DNA of 64,000 nucleotides from Sophora flavescens (Eukaryota > Streptophyta > Magnoliopsida > Fabales > Fabaceae). Below are positions 46,790 to 57,677 of this stretch, in pieces. The position numbers and the translations under genes were made by a program. The notes beneath the pieces are model-generated. The model ran no database searches and was not told where the DNA came from. It saw nothing but the letters and a program-made list of their open reading frames with translations. Numbering within the stretch: the first letter of the stretch is position 1; every line of letters begins with the position of its first letter. The stretch lies in NCBI GenBank assembly GCA_030762895.1, contig CM061062.1:99492874-99556873 (forward strand), given 5' to 3'.

Positions 46790-47150
46790 TGACTTTTCCT
46801 TCTTCCGTGGGAAATCCGTCCCAAATCCGTTGGAAAACAAAACTAAATCTGTCCGAAATCCATACGAACAATAACCAACAAAATCACAACATCCGTCCCA
46901 AATCCGTTGGAAAACAAAAATAAATCTGTCCGAAATCCGTCCGAACAATAACCAAAATCCGGATTTCCACGTGGTCCATATTCCGTCCGTAATCCGTCTG
47001 TAAATATTTTCGGACAGAATTTGGGACGGATTTTATAATTTCCAACGAGGATTTTTCAGACGGGTGCCATTCCGTCTGAAATCCGTCCGAAATTTGTCCA
47101 ATTTTCGTCCGAAATCCGTCTGAAAATTTGTCCGAAAAAGATGGATTTCT
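46790..47150. repeat. Right subterminal array of CACTA 2
   Basis: Multiple ATCCGTCC(G/C)(A)AA motifs in both orientations, matching the left array but less regular. Confidence 0.85.
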
Positions 47151-47160
47151 AGTAGTGAAA

Positions 47161-50100
47161 CGTCAATGTTGGAAAACTATGCATGAACACTTCAATACAT
47201 CATCTAAACATTCACACCTAATCTCCGGAGACCCCCAACGTCATTTAAAATGAGCTGATCAAGCTCGATTGCCAAAAAAGGCACGTCGATTTTGCCAACA
47301 GAGGCACGTCGATTTTACCATAGCCCACTGCCCGGCACAGTGAGAACGTCGATTTATGGTTTTTCATTGTACGTCGATTGCCCAAAGGTACAATGAATAC
47401 GTCGATTACATGAATATCATAAAGATACCATGATTAACAAATACGTCGAGACATGAACATCATCAAGATATCATGATTAACCTCGTAGGCACGTCTGCCA
47501 AAATGCATGCAAGAAAAACATTTTATTCTCATCACTTTTCTTTGTGTTATATCTTTATCTGTCAAAGCTCTCAAAAGCTTATGACCCATCATCGTTTTAA
47601 ACATCTTTACAACTTTTATTAACAACACAGGACCTCAAAGTCTGAGTGCTCAATCACGAAGCCCCTAGACCTTGCAATCAGTCTTAGGTTCATGGTAATA
47701 GAAAACATCATAAATCTTTTAACGTCGTTTATTACGTCGTGAAGTAGACACACCGTCTACCTACTAGACACCAAGTCTATAACGTCATAAGAACACTAGT
47801 ACCCCGACGTCTCGGTTACTAAGTTCCATATCGTCGTTTACATCATTTTTGTCTGTGAAAAACAAATCCAAAATAGGATAACGTCATAAGAACACTAGTA
47901 CCCCGACATCTCGGTTACTAAGTTCTATATCATCCTTTACGTCATTTTTCGTCTATGAAAACAAATCCAAAATAAGATCTCCGCAACTTATCCAAGTTAC
48001 CGGAAATACGTCATTGAGTAAACTCATTTCCAGAAAATCCTTTCTACTTGAAATTCGTTTGTAAAACGTCAAATCATAGCAGATCCACTTTCCTTTGGAA
48101 ACTATTTTTTTTCCCGAAATAACGTCAAATCATCAAGAACTCTTTTACTGAAACTTCAATTCTAAAAAAATAAATCAATTCAGATTAAATCTCTTCTCAA
48201 AATAAGTACTGCTGTTTTAAACTTGCACCGTAAAAAAATTTCGAAACTTGTCGTCGTTTAGCATTTTCCAAGAAAATGTTTTTAAAGTCAAACTTTGATT
48301 TTTTTTTTATAAATAAATTTTTTTTTATATTATTATATTTTTTTTAATAAGGTATTTTCGAATATTAATTTCACTAAATAACTTTTTACAATATTACGGA
48401 ATTTCTTGCGTAAAAATTAGCAGTACAAAAAAAATTTCACGGTTACGCTCTTACCGTGACTCATTATTTACTTTTACACTAATAAATCATTAAAATAATA
48501 ATATTTCTCAAACTCATTTTTTTTCTTACAAAACAATAATTTCCACCACTATTATATTCCAACATTCCCCATAAAACGTTGAATATAATTTTTCACAGCT
48601 TATTAAAGTTTTTATCTGATTAATCGGTTGTGCGCTGACCACTGTCAGGCCTCTCAAACAACATTTAACAACATCATCAGAATTATATCACCAGGCAGAT
48701 CATGCATCATAGCAATATAATATACTACTGCAGATAATTAAATAAATTAAAAGCAGATAAATCACCGATACACAGATAAACAACACAACGTAAACAACAT
48801 AAACAAATAACCACAACCACATATAAATCATATAAACCACACTAAAAGCAATTAGTTATTAAGAAAATCCCTCAGGTAAGCTCCCCTTACCTCTTGAAGC
48901 TCCTCGGTGAAATTTAAAAAAACTCAGTTGGTTGTTGGAAACCTTCGTACGCCGTAGAACAATTAACCTTCAACAACACATCCAAACAATCAATCAAAAC
49001 AAGCAAAACAAACACCTACTCCTCTCTAACAGGTCACGACCTTCCTAGGTTTTAGTGGCTCAAAACTTCTAAACTTGCTCAAGCCATTGTATTAATGATC
49101 ATGTGTGCTTAAGTCATTGAAACACATGATTAAACATCAAAGTTTGATTCAAAAACATCCTAACCCTCACAAACATGAATTCGGCCAACACAAGGACATA
49201 GGGTTAGGGTTTTCATTTGTGACAAACCAACTTAGATTTAACATAAACATTTACTAACTAGATGATTACATGATTACTTTGATAAAACTTAACAAAATCA
49301 TTCAAGTTCCTCACTAATGAATTTCGGCCAAGACATGAAAGACATGGTTAGAAATTTCAACTTGATACAAGAACTTGGATTTAGCAAGTACATACCCTAG
49401 AAGCATGAGATCTATGATCATTTTCAAGTAGAAAACAACAAAGTTCCTCCACCTCTCACTATAGGTTTCGGCCATGCTCAACAAAATGAGGAGGAATATT
49501 TTGTTTGCAACAATCTCTTGGATTATGATAGTAGGGATGATTATAAGAACATATAAAGTCGTTTCACATTTTTAGGATTTTTCTATGATTTATGGCGTTT
49601 TTTCAAAGTTATGAACATAAGCTTGAATCTAGTTTGAACATGGTGATTTAAGACTTCAAAACATGCAAACTTATGAAGAACATGACATTAAATGAAGGTA
49701 GAGAGTAAGAATCACCTCTTGAAGATCAAGAAATGAGCAAGAATCACTAACTTCCTTTGAAAACTCAAGCTTTTTCACTTGTAAGAAAATGGAGTTTTTG
49801 AGAGTTTGGAGAGGATGAAGAAGAATGTGGAAGAATGGAGAAGCTGGAGAAGCTCCTAGCTTCTTCAAGAGCTTATGGCAGCCACAAGGAGGCTTGGCCA
49901 TGCGAAATTGGGCTTGGCAAAAGCCCAAGTCCATTACCAAATTTTGCAACATAAAAAAATGCTTAAGACTCTAATAAAAAACCTAGGAAATTAAGAGTAG
50001 GAAATTGGTTTTCAAGGAATAACTCTTGGCCACGAAATTTGGGCCTCAAAACTGCATCCCAACATGATTTGGATGAGTGAAAAACTGATCCAATTCGCTT

Positions 50101-50639
50101 AGTGTATCATAGAAACTAGTTTGGGGACCAAAGTACAATTAAGAATAAGTTTAAGGACCAAAATGCAATTTCCATAGAAATTATCATCATGAGGCCATGT
50201 GCACCATTAATGTGTTCACATGGGTGGCTCACCATATTTGACTCATTGGTATCATCCGTTAGCGGCTCCTGGAAATCCCGTAATCTGCCCCGTTGCTTCC
50301 CCGATTCAATATGACGCCCGGATAAAATATAATATTTCACTTTTTAGTGAAATATTTCAAAATAATCAAAATCGTAGGAAATTAAATAAAAACCTTAAGT
50401 TTTTCGTTCACGAGTAAAAATTAGGTCTTTTGAGCAGTATAATTATCTGTCAATGAAATTCACGGGTCGGGATTCGCCTGACTTTTCAACCTAAATTTTT
50501 ATCGTAACTCTCTACGGTAAAGTAGAGTGTAAATAAGGTTTTGGAATAGTTAAAATAATTTTCTAAGTCTCAGATAAAAATATAAACGTAATTATATAAA
50601 TTTCTAATATTAGAAAACAGCGAAAAGCCGGGGGTTACA
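47161..50639. other. Remainder of 3' LTR, no gene
   Basis: LTR sequence collinear with 53,007-56,496. It includes many 'ACGTC' motifs (47,220-48,130) and an AT-rich stretch near 48,300. No protein-coding gene. Confidence 0.8.
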
Positions 50640-50652
50640 TTACTACCCCACT
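50640..50652 (-). promoter_or_regulatory. Polypurine tract
   Basis: On the minus strand AGTGGGGTAGTAA directly precedes the 3' LTR start TGTAAC, the expected place for plus-strand priming. Confidence 0.8.
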
Positions 50653-51125
50653 AAAAAAAAATTTCGTCCTCGAAATTTCGTGACTCGAAACTGAACAGGA
50701 TCTCTTAATCCTAAAGTCATACTCTCACAAGAAAGTATATAAAAGAATTTTATCAATCTGATAAGAATACAAGAATATTCTGTACATAAAGATTCTTTAA
50801 CAAATTCAGGGAAGTAAAAATGTATGATCGGTACACTTTTACAAACATGAATCTAAGAAAGTTTCATCTCTCACAATAATTTCCTTGCCAACAATTTAAA
50901 AGAACTATGGTCCGACAAGAATTCAGACTGAATCACTTTCTACCAAACGTAAAAGTGACTAGAGCAAGTCTCATTTGAGAAACTAGTTTTGTCCAGAAAG
51001 TGTCTATCCTGAACAACAATAGGATAGTCTAAACATATAGAATTCCACCACGAAGTTTAAAAAAAACCGATAATTTCAACATGTCCACACACAATCCATC
51101 AAAATAAGTATGAATTGTACCCGAA

Positions 51126-52295
51126 TTAAAATAGTATAGTTAAGAGGTTACCGTCATGGTTTGAAGTCTCAGCTCCCCACACACTATATACTCTACCCGC
51201 AGTCTTTGGCTTGACAACATTGGTGTTATTGACAGTTGATTCACGCCTTGGCGCATTGCATTCCTTCGATATGTGTCCCACTTGACCACAGTTGAAACAA
51301 TGGACTCCTCCCAAGGGACAAGTTTTAGACACATGTTTTGGGTCTCCACAATTGTAACATTTCCTAACTTGGCCTTGACTTTGGTTCCTCTGGCCTCCAC
51401 CCCATGATGCAGAAGAATTAGAACGATATTGTTGTTGATTTTGGTTATTTCCTGGTGGACGGAAATAAGGCTTCTACTGATTTCGTTCCTCTTTCTGATC
51501 CTGATTCTGGTTCTTGGAACGAGAGGGTCCTCCAGCATTCCCCTTATTGTCTTTTCCTTTCCTCATCTGTTCAATCTTCCGACTCATCTCAACCAACACT
51601 TGAAAAGTTCGAAGTTGCAGAGGTAAGACAGATTCCTTAATCTCAAATCTCAGTCCCGTCTCGAACCTCTCACACTTCCAGCTCTCATTGGGTTGTGCTT
51701 GAAAGAAACGGAAGTATTTGGCAAGCGATTCAAACTTCGTCACATATTCCCCCACCGATAGTTCTTGCTGTTGTAACCCCAGAAATTCCTGTTCTTTCTC
51801 AATCCGTACACTCTCTGGAAAATACTTGTCCATGAATGCAGTTCGAAAAATGTTCTAGGTAATTTCCTGGTGATCAGCTTCAAGCAGTTGTTGAACACCC
51901 TTCCACCAATACTCCGCATCTCCTATCAGCAGAAAAGCAGCATAAGTAACCCTTACTTCTGCAGGAGTAACCACCGGTTCAAAGATTTTCTCCAGCTCCT
52001 GAATCCATAAGTCAGCTTTCTCATGATCAGCATCCCCACCAATTTGTGAAGGATTTTGGGTTCGAAACGCAATCAGAGCTTTGCCTTCCGCAGCTTGTAG
52101 ATTCTGGGCATTCATAGATGCAGTTTGATTGGTAATTGCAGCTGCCACATGTTCCATAGCCTGAGCGGCATAGTCCACTCCTTCTTCATAATTTTCATCC
52201 ATGTTACCACGGCCACCAATAGGACTACCTCTACGACCACGACCACGTCCACGACCTCGTCCACGTCCTCGTCCACCTTCTGGTGCGAGTTCCAT
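51126..52295 (-). pseudogene. Gag with two in-frame TAG stops
   Basis: One continuous minus-strand frame from ATG 52,295 to the stop at 51,126-51,128, broken by TAG at 51,855-51,857 and 51,474-51,476. The N-terminus MELAPEGG is followed by a GR-repeat tract (residues about 8-24). The retrotransposon gag domain has 'WIQELEKIFEPV', 'AEYWWKGVQQLLEA', 'MDKYFPESVR' and 'GEYVTKFESLAKYF'. Two CCHC zinc knuckles follow: CYNCGDPKHVSKTC and CFNCGQVGHISKEC. In full-length relatives the protease follows at once; here the frame stops just after the knuckles and pol is missing. The first stop stands where W is expected and the second where Q is likely, both reachable by one C:G to T:A change. Confidence 0.85.
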
Positions 52296-52462
52296 AACTG
52301 ACCTGTAGAACAAAATCAGTGAGACCGCAACCAGAAAATGAAACGTGGATTGGTGGGTAAACACACATTACTTCTAAGAAGTAATTCAAACAAAACTTAA
52401 CTCAGAAAACACAACGTCAACACAACAGACCTATTTCCCAAAGATCCCGAAAGACTCGACCA

Positions 52463-52474
52463 GCTCTGATACCA
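52463..52474 (-). promoter_or_regulatory. Primer-binding site (initiator tRNA-Met type)
   Basis: On the minus strand TGGTATCAGAGC lies 6 bases inside the 5' LTR end. This is the 12-base sequence complementary to the 3' end of plant initiator tRNA-Met, used to prime minus-strand DNA synthesis in many plant LTR elements. Confidence 0.92.
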
Positions 52475-52480
52475 CTAATG

Positions 52481-55400
52481 TGACATCCTAACTCGGGTCA
52501 TCACATGGTTACCCGTTTGCGGAAAATAAAACTTAATTTGCTGGTTGCTTTCGGAAAATAATGTTTTCTCAACGTTCATCTTTTCAAAATATGGTGATAA
52601 TTTTTTTTTCTTTTAACCTCATAACATCAACAACGAAATCAAATCACACTTAAATACACAATGTATATAAGTCATACAACTATACTGCCTCCTATGTTTT
52701 CATACCTAAATCATAATCAGTTTTATCCTCAAAACATAATATAACATAATAGGACCTAAGCTGGTCGTAACTAACAGACACTACAGCCAATAGGAGCAGC
52801 ATATCATGCCTCGAACTAGGCAGCCTTCATCTTCTTGTAGGGATCATACCCCTTGTACGACTCTGATATGTTTGTAAAGGTAAGACGCCAATATATGGAT
52901 TAATCACCATAACTAAAAGCGCAACACAAAGAAGGCACATACACATATACATGTTTATAACAACATAAGCATTCATATTATAGCATCTCGTTTATCAATG
53001 GGTTTCACACCCCAAACGTCAACGTTGGAAAACTATGCATGAACACTTCAATACATCATCTAAACATTCACACCTAATCTCCGGAGACCCCCAACGTCAT
53101 TTAAAATGAGCTGATCAAGCTCGATTACCAAAAGAGGCACGTCTATTTTGCCAACAGAGGCACATTGATTTTGCCATAGCCCACTGCCCGGTACAGTGAG
53201 AACGTCGATTTATGGTTTTTCATTGTACGTCGATTGCCCAAAGGCACAATGAATACGTTGATTACATGAATATCATAAAGATACCATGATTAACAAATAC
53301 GTCGAGACATGAACATCATCAAGATATCATGATTAACCTCGTAGGCACGTCTGCCAAAATGCATGCAAGAAAAACATTTTATTCTCAACACTTTTCTTTG
53401 TGTTATATCTTTATTTGTCAAAACTCTCAAAAGCTTATGACCCATCATCGTTTTAAACATCTTTACAACTTTTATTAACAACACAGGACCTCAAAGTCCG
53501 AGTGCTCAATCACGAAGCCCCTAGACCTTGCAATCAGTCTTAGGTTAGTGGTAATAGAAAACATCATAAATCTTTTACCGTCGTTTATTACGTCGTGAAG
53601 TAGACACACCGTCTACCTACTAGACACCAAGTCTATAACGTCATTAGAACACCAGTACCCCTACGTCTCGGTTACTAAGTTCCATATCGTCGTTTTACAT
53701 CGTTTTTGTCTGTGAAAAACAAATCCAAAATAGGATAACGTCATAAGAACACTAGTACCCCGACATCTCGGTTACTGAGTTCTATATCGTCCTTTACGTC
53801 GTTTTCGTCTATGGAAACAAATCCAAAATAAGATCTCCGCAACTTATCCAAGTTACTGGAAATACATCATTGAGTAAACTCATTTACAGAAAATCCTTTC
53901 TACTTGAAATTCGTTTGTAAAACGTCAAATCATAGCAGATCCACTTTCCTTTAGAAACTCATTTTTTTCCCGAAATAACGTCAAATCATCAAGAACTCTT
54001 TTACTGAAACTTCAATTCTAAAAAAATAAATCAATTCAGATTAAACCTCTTCTCAAAATAAGTACTGTTGTTTTTAAACTTGCACCGTAAAAAAATTTCG
54101 AACTCGTCGTCGTTTAGCATTTTCCAAGAAAGTGTTTTTAAAGTCAAACTTTGATTTTTTTTTTATAAATAATATTTTTTTATATTATTATTATTATTAT
54201 TATTATTTAATAAGTTATTTTCGAATATTAATTTCACTAAATAACTTTTTACAATATTACGGAATTTCTTGCGTAAAAATTAGCAGTACAAAAAAAATTT
54301 CACAGTTACGCTCTCACCGTGACTAATTATTTACTTTTTCACTAATAAATCATTAAAATAATAATATTTCTCAAACTCATTTTTTTTCTTCCAAAACAAT
54401 ATTTTCCACCACTATTATATTCCAACATTCCCCATAAAAAGTTGAATATAATTTTTCACAGCTTATTAAAGTTTTTATCTGATTAATCGGTTGTGCGCTG
54501 ACCACTGTCAGGCCTCTCAAACAACATTCAACAACATCATCAGAATTATATCACCAGGCAGATCATGCATCATAGCAATATAATATACTATTGCAGATAA
54601 TTAAATAAATTAAAAGCAGATAAATCATCGATACACAGATAAACAACACAACGTAAACAACATAAACAAATAACCACAACCACATATAAATCATATAAAC
54701 CACACTAAAAGCAATTAGTTATTGAGAAAATCCCACAGGTAAGCTCCCCTTACCTCTTGAAGCTCCTCGGTGAAATTTAAAAAAAACTCTGTTGGTTGTT
54801 GGAAACCCTCGTACGCCGTAGAACAATTAACCTTCAACAACACATCCAAATAATCAATCAAAACAAGCAAAACAAACACCTACTCCTCTCTAACAGGTCA
54901 CGACCTTCCTAGGTTTTAGTGGCTCAAAACTTCTAAACTTGCTCAAGCCATTGGATTAATGATCCTATGTGCTTAAGTCATTGAAACACATGATTAAACA
55001 TCAAAGTTTGATTCAAAAACATCCTAACCCTCACAAACATGAATTCGGCCAACACAAGGACATAGGGTTAGGGTTTTCATTTGTGACAAACCAACTTAGA
55101 TTTAACATAAACATTTACTAACTAGATGATTACATGATTACTTTGATAAAACTTAACAAAACCATTCAAGTTCCTCACTAATGAATTTCGGCCAAGACAT
55201 GAAAGACATGGTTAGAAATTTCAACTTGATACAAGAACTTGGATTTAGCAAGTACATACCCTAGAAGCATAAGATCTATGATCATTTTCAAGTAGAAAAC
55301 AACAAAGTTCCTCCACCTCTCACTATAGGTTTCGGCCATGCTCAACAAAATGAGGAGGAATATTTTGTTTGCAACAATCTCTTGGATTATAATAGTAGGG

Positions 55401-56496
55401 ATGATTATAAGAACATAGAAAGTGGTTTCACATTTTTAGGATTTTTCTATGATTTATGGTGATTTTTCAAAGTTATGAACATAAGCTTGAATCTAGTTTG
55501 AACATGGTGATTTAAGACTTCAAAACATGCAAACTTATGAAGAACATGACATTAAATGAAGGTAGAGAGTAAGAATCACCTCTTGAAGATCAAGAAATGA
55601 GCAAGAATCACTAACTTCCTTTGAAAACTCAAGCTTTTTCACTTGTAAGAAAATGGAGTTTTTGAGAGTTTGGAGAGGATGAAGAAGAATGTGGAAGAAT
55701 GGAGAAGCTCCTAGCTTCTTCAAGAACTTATGGAAGCCACAAGGAGGCTTGGCCATGTGAAATTGGGCTTGGCAAAAGCCCAAGTCCATTACCAAATTTT
55801 GCAACATAAAAAAATGCTTAAGACTTTAATCAAAAACCTAGAAAATTAAGAGTAGGAAATTGGTTTTCAAGGAATAACTCTTGGCCACGAAATTTGGGTC
55901 TCAAAACTGCAGCCCAACATGATTTGGATGAGTGAAAAACTGATCCAATTCACTTAGTGTATCATAGAAACTAGTTTGGGGACCAAAGTGCAATTAAGAA
56001 TAAGTTTAAGGACCAAAATGTAATTTCCATAGAAATTGTCATCATGAGGCCATGTGCACCATTAATGTGTTCTCATGGGTGACTCACCATATTTGACTCA
56101 TTGGTATCATCCGTTAGCGGCTCCCGGAAATCCCGTAATCTGCCCCGTTGCTTCCCCGATTCAATATGACGCCTGGATAAAATATAATATTTTACTTTGT
56201 AGTGAAATATTTCAAAATAAACAAAATCGTAGGAAATTAAATAAAAACCTTAAGTTTTTCGTTCACGAGTAAAAATTAGGTCTTTTGAGCAGTATAATTA
56301 TACTGTCAATGAAATTCACGGGCCGGGATTCGTCTGACTTTTCAACCTAAATTTTTATCGCAACTCTCTACGGTAAAGTAGAGTGTAAATAATGTTTTGG
56401 AATAATTAAAATAAATTTCTAAGTCTCAGATAAAAATATAAACGTAATTATATAAATTTCTAATATTAGAAAACAGCGAAAAGTCGGGGTGTTACA
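52481..56496 (-). repeat. 5' LTR of the gag-only element
   Basis: Intact LTR, 4,016 bp, TGTAAC...GTCA on the minus strand. It provides the uninterrupted version of the site where the CACTA element entered the sister LTR ('CACCCCAAACGTCAACG' near 53,006). A 90-codon ORF at 55,535-55,807 is shared with the other LTR (49,671-49,952, differing by a 9-bp deletion) but has no known domain and is probably LTR sequence by chance open. A (TTA)n run lies at about 54,183-54,207. Confidence 0.9.
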
Positions 56497-56502
56497 CCAC
56501 TT

Positions 56503-57464
56503 CCACCTTAGGGAATGGGGGTGGAACACCTTAACGGGAATGGAGGTGCGCACTAGGTGGAACATCCTAACGGAAATGAGGGTGTGTCCCGATGCAAATG
56601 AGGGATGGTGACAGGAGTGGTAGTGACCACGATAACGTAAAGACATGGTGACGGGATTAGAGAGGTGACATTAAAATAAAGTGTTAGATTGCTTGAGAGT
56701 AAGGGTAGAGGATGATATATATTAACATGAGGATGATTCGTTAGTTATGTGTGTTAATTGTCTGTGACAATTATTGTATAATTTACTATGACTCTTTTCC
56801 GTTTTTTGATAATAGAACTGTTTCTTATCCCCTGTATATTTCTATATGTTGTATTTTATCTCCTCGTGGAATCGTACTAGAAGACCCTGTGGATGAGCAT
56901 AACCAGGAGGAGTTGGATGGAACTCCCTACGAACCGGAGGCTGGGGACGAGCTGTGACCCATGGTGATTAGGGTCTAGTTAGTTATGGCCAGTGCGTTTC
57001 GTGAGACGTATTTTTATTATGTTTTTTCGCTGTTTAACTTTTTGTCTAAGTATATGCCTGTGAGGGATCCTACTGATAGGATATCCTCAACAGTGTTTTG
57101 TAATATGCATGATATACTTATATTGTGATATGCCATTCTATATGAAGTTGTATACTTTATAAGTTAAGTTTTAATTTTTACGTATTTTCACGTTAAGCGT
57201 GCGATTAAGTAATTAAATAGTGAGGTTTTAATCTAATGACACAAAGAGGTACAACGGGGTGTCTCAATAGCCAATCCTACATTTGAGTCTTACAAATAAT
57301 CATAAGACCAAACTTAAGCTATATACCCTGGAAGTTCTTCTCTTGGTCTTGGACGATCTTTCTTTGATCTTACACTTTTCATTTCTCAATCAATTGCTTT
57401 GTTTTTGTTCCTAATCATCAAAATTAATTTCCTGAAAGTATATAGCATCCACATCTCTCCATCA
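56503..57464. other. Unassigned DNA right of the gypsy element
   Basis: Starts with GGAATGGGGGTGGAACACC-type repeats (56,510-56,640). A 68-codon plus-strand frame (56,751-56,957) ends 'LEDPVDEHNQEELDGTPYEP', acidic and unlike chance, but with no family recognised. It may be the other half of an older element that the gypsy insertion split (partner 39,032-40,028). Confidence 0.4.
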
Positions 57465-57469
57465 AGGAA

Positions 57470-57600
57470 CCTGTTGGGCACTTAAGGTGAGTTCTCTCCT
57501 CCAAACTAGATTTTCTCCATACACAGGAGCAAGGATTCGAACCCCTGACTACTTGCTTAAAGTACCCAAGTCCCTTACCACTTGGATCAATCACATTTTG
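57470..57600 (-). mobile_element. tRNA-derived SINE, minus strand
   Basis: On the minus strand GTGATTGATCCAAGTGGTAA (A-box region) is followed by the canonical B box GGTTCGAATCC and a short body. It resembles the interrupted SINE at 15,089-15,760 ('GTGATTGATCTAAATGGTAA'). Ends are approximate. Confidence 0.65.
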
Positions 57601-57677
57601 GTATCATCCACTCATCCAAACTTATTTCGTGATAAAAAAAAGTGTTAAAATTATAGTACTTTTTTTAAAAAAGGAAA

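Larger units (their letters stand above)
40562..47157. mobile_element. CACTA element 2, 6,596 bp, nested in LTR
   Basis: Termini CACTACTAGAAAA and, inverted, CACTACTAGAAATCC. The target duplication is AAA (40,559-40,561 and 47,158-47,160). The empty site with a single AAA is preserved in the sister LTR near 53,006. Subterminal arrays of ATCCGTCCGAAA and its inverse fill both ends. Inside are a 1.18-kb tandem duplication (41,491-43,803) and a solo LTR (45,240-46,653). No TNP2-type transposase was seen, so it is non-autonomous. Confidence 0.93.
40030..50639 (-). repeat. 3' LTR of the gag-only element, interrupted
   Basis: Split into 40,030-40,561 and 47,158-50,639 by CACTA element 2. The joined pieces align along their whole length with the 5' LTR at 52,481-56,496. 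Confidence 0.9.
40030..56496 (-). mobile_element. Gypsy-type LTR element, gag-only, giant LTRs
   Basis: Minus-strand element with two long LTRs. The right (5') LTR is 52,481-56,496 (4,016 bp). The left (3') LTR is 40,030-50,639, about 4,011 bp after removing the CACTA insertion. LTRs start TGTAAC and end GTCA. A tRNA-iMet type PBS (52,463-52,474) and a polypurine tract (50,640-50,652) bound an internal region of only about 1.84 kb that codes for gag and nothing else. CACTT occurs one base outside each end (40,024-40,028 and 56,498-56,502), a probable 5-bp target duplication with ends off by one base. The LTRs differ by three transitions over about 180 bases compared by eye (48,599-48,780 against 54,462-54,643), so the insertion is fairly old but not ancient. 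Confidence 0.9.

Noticed and set aside
49671..49952. 93-codon minus-strand ORF also present at 55,535-55,807
   Set aside because: It is repeated only because it lies in both LTRs; no domain and no start or splice context that suggests a gene.
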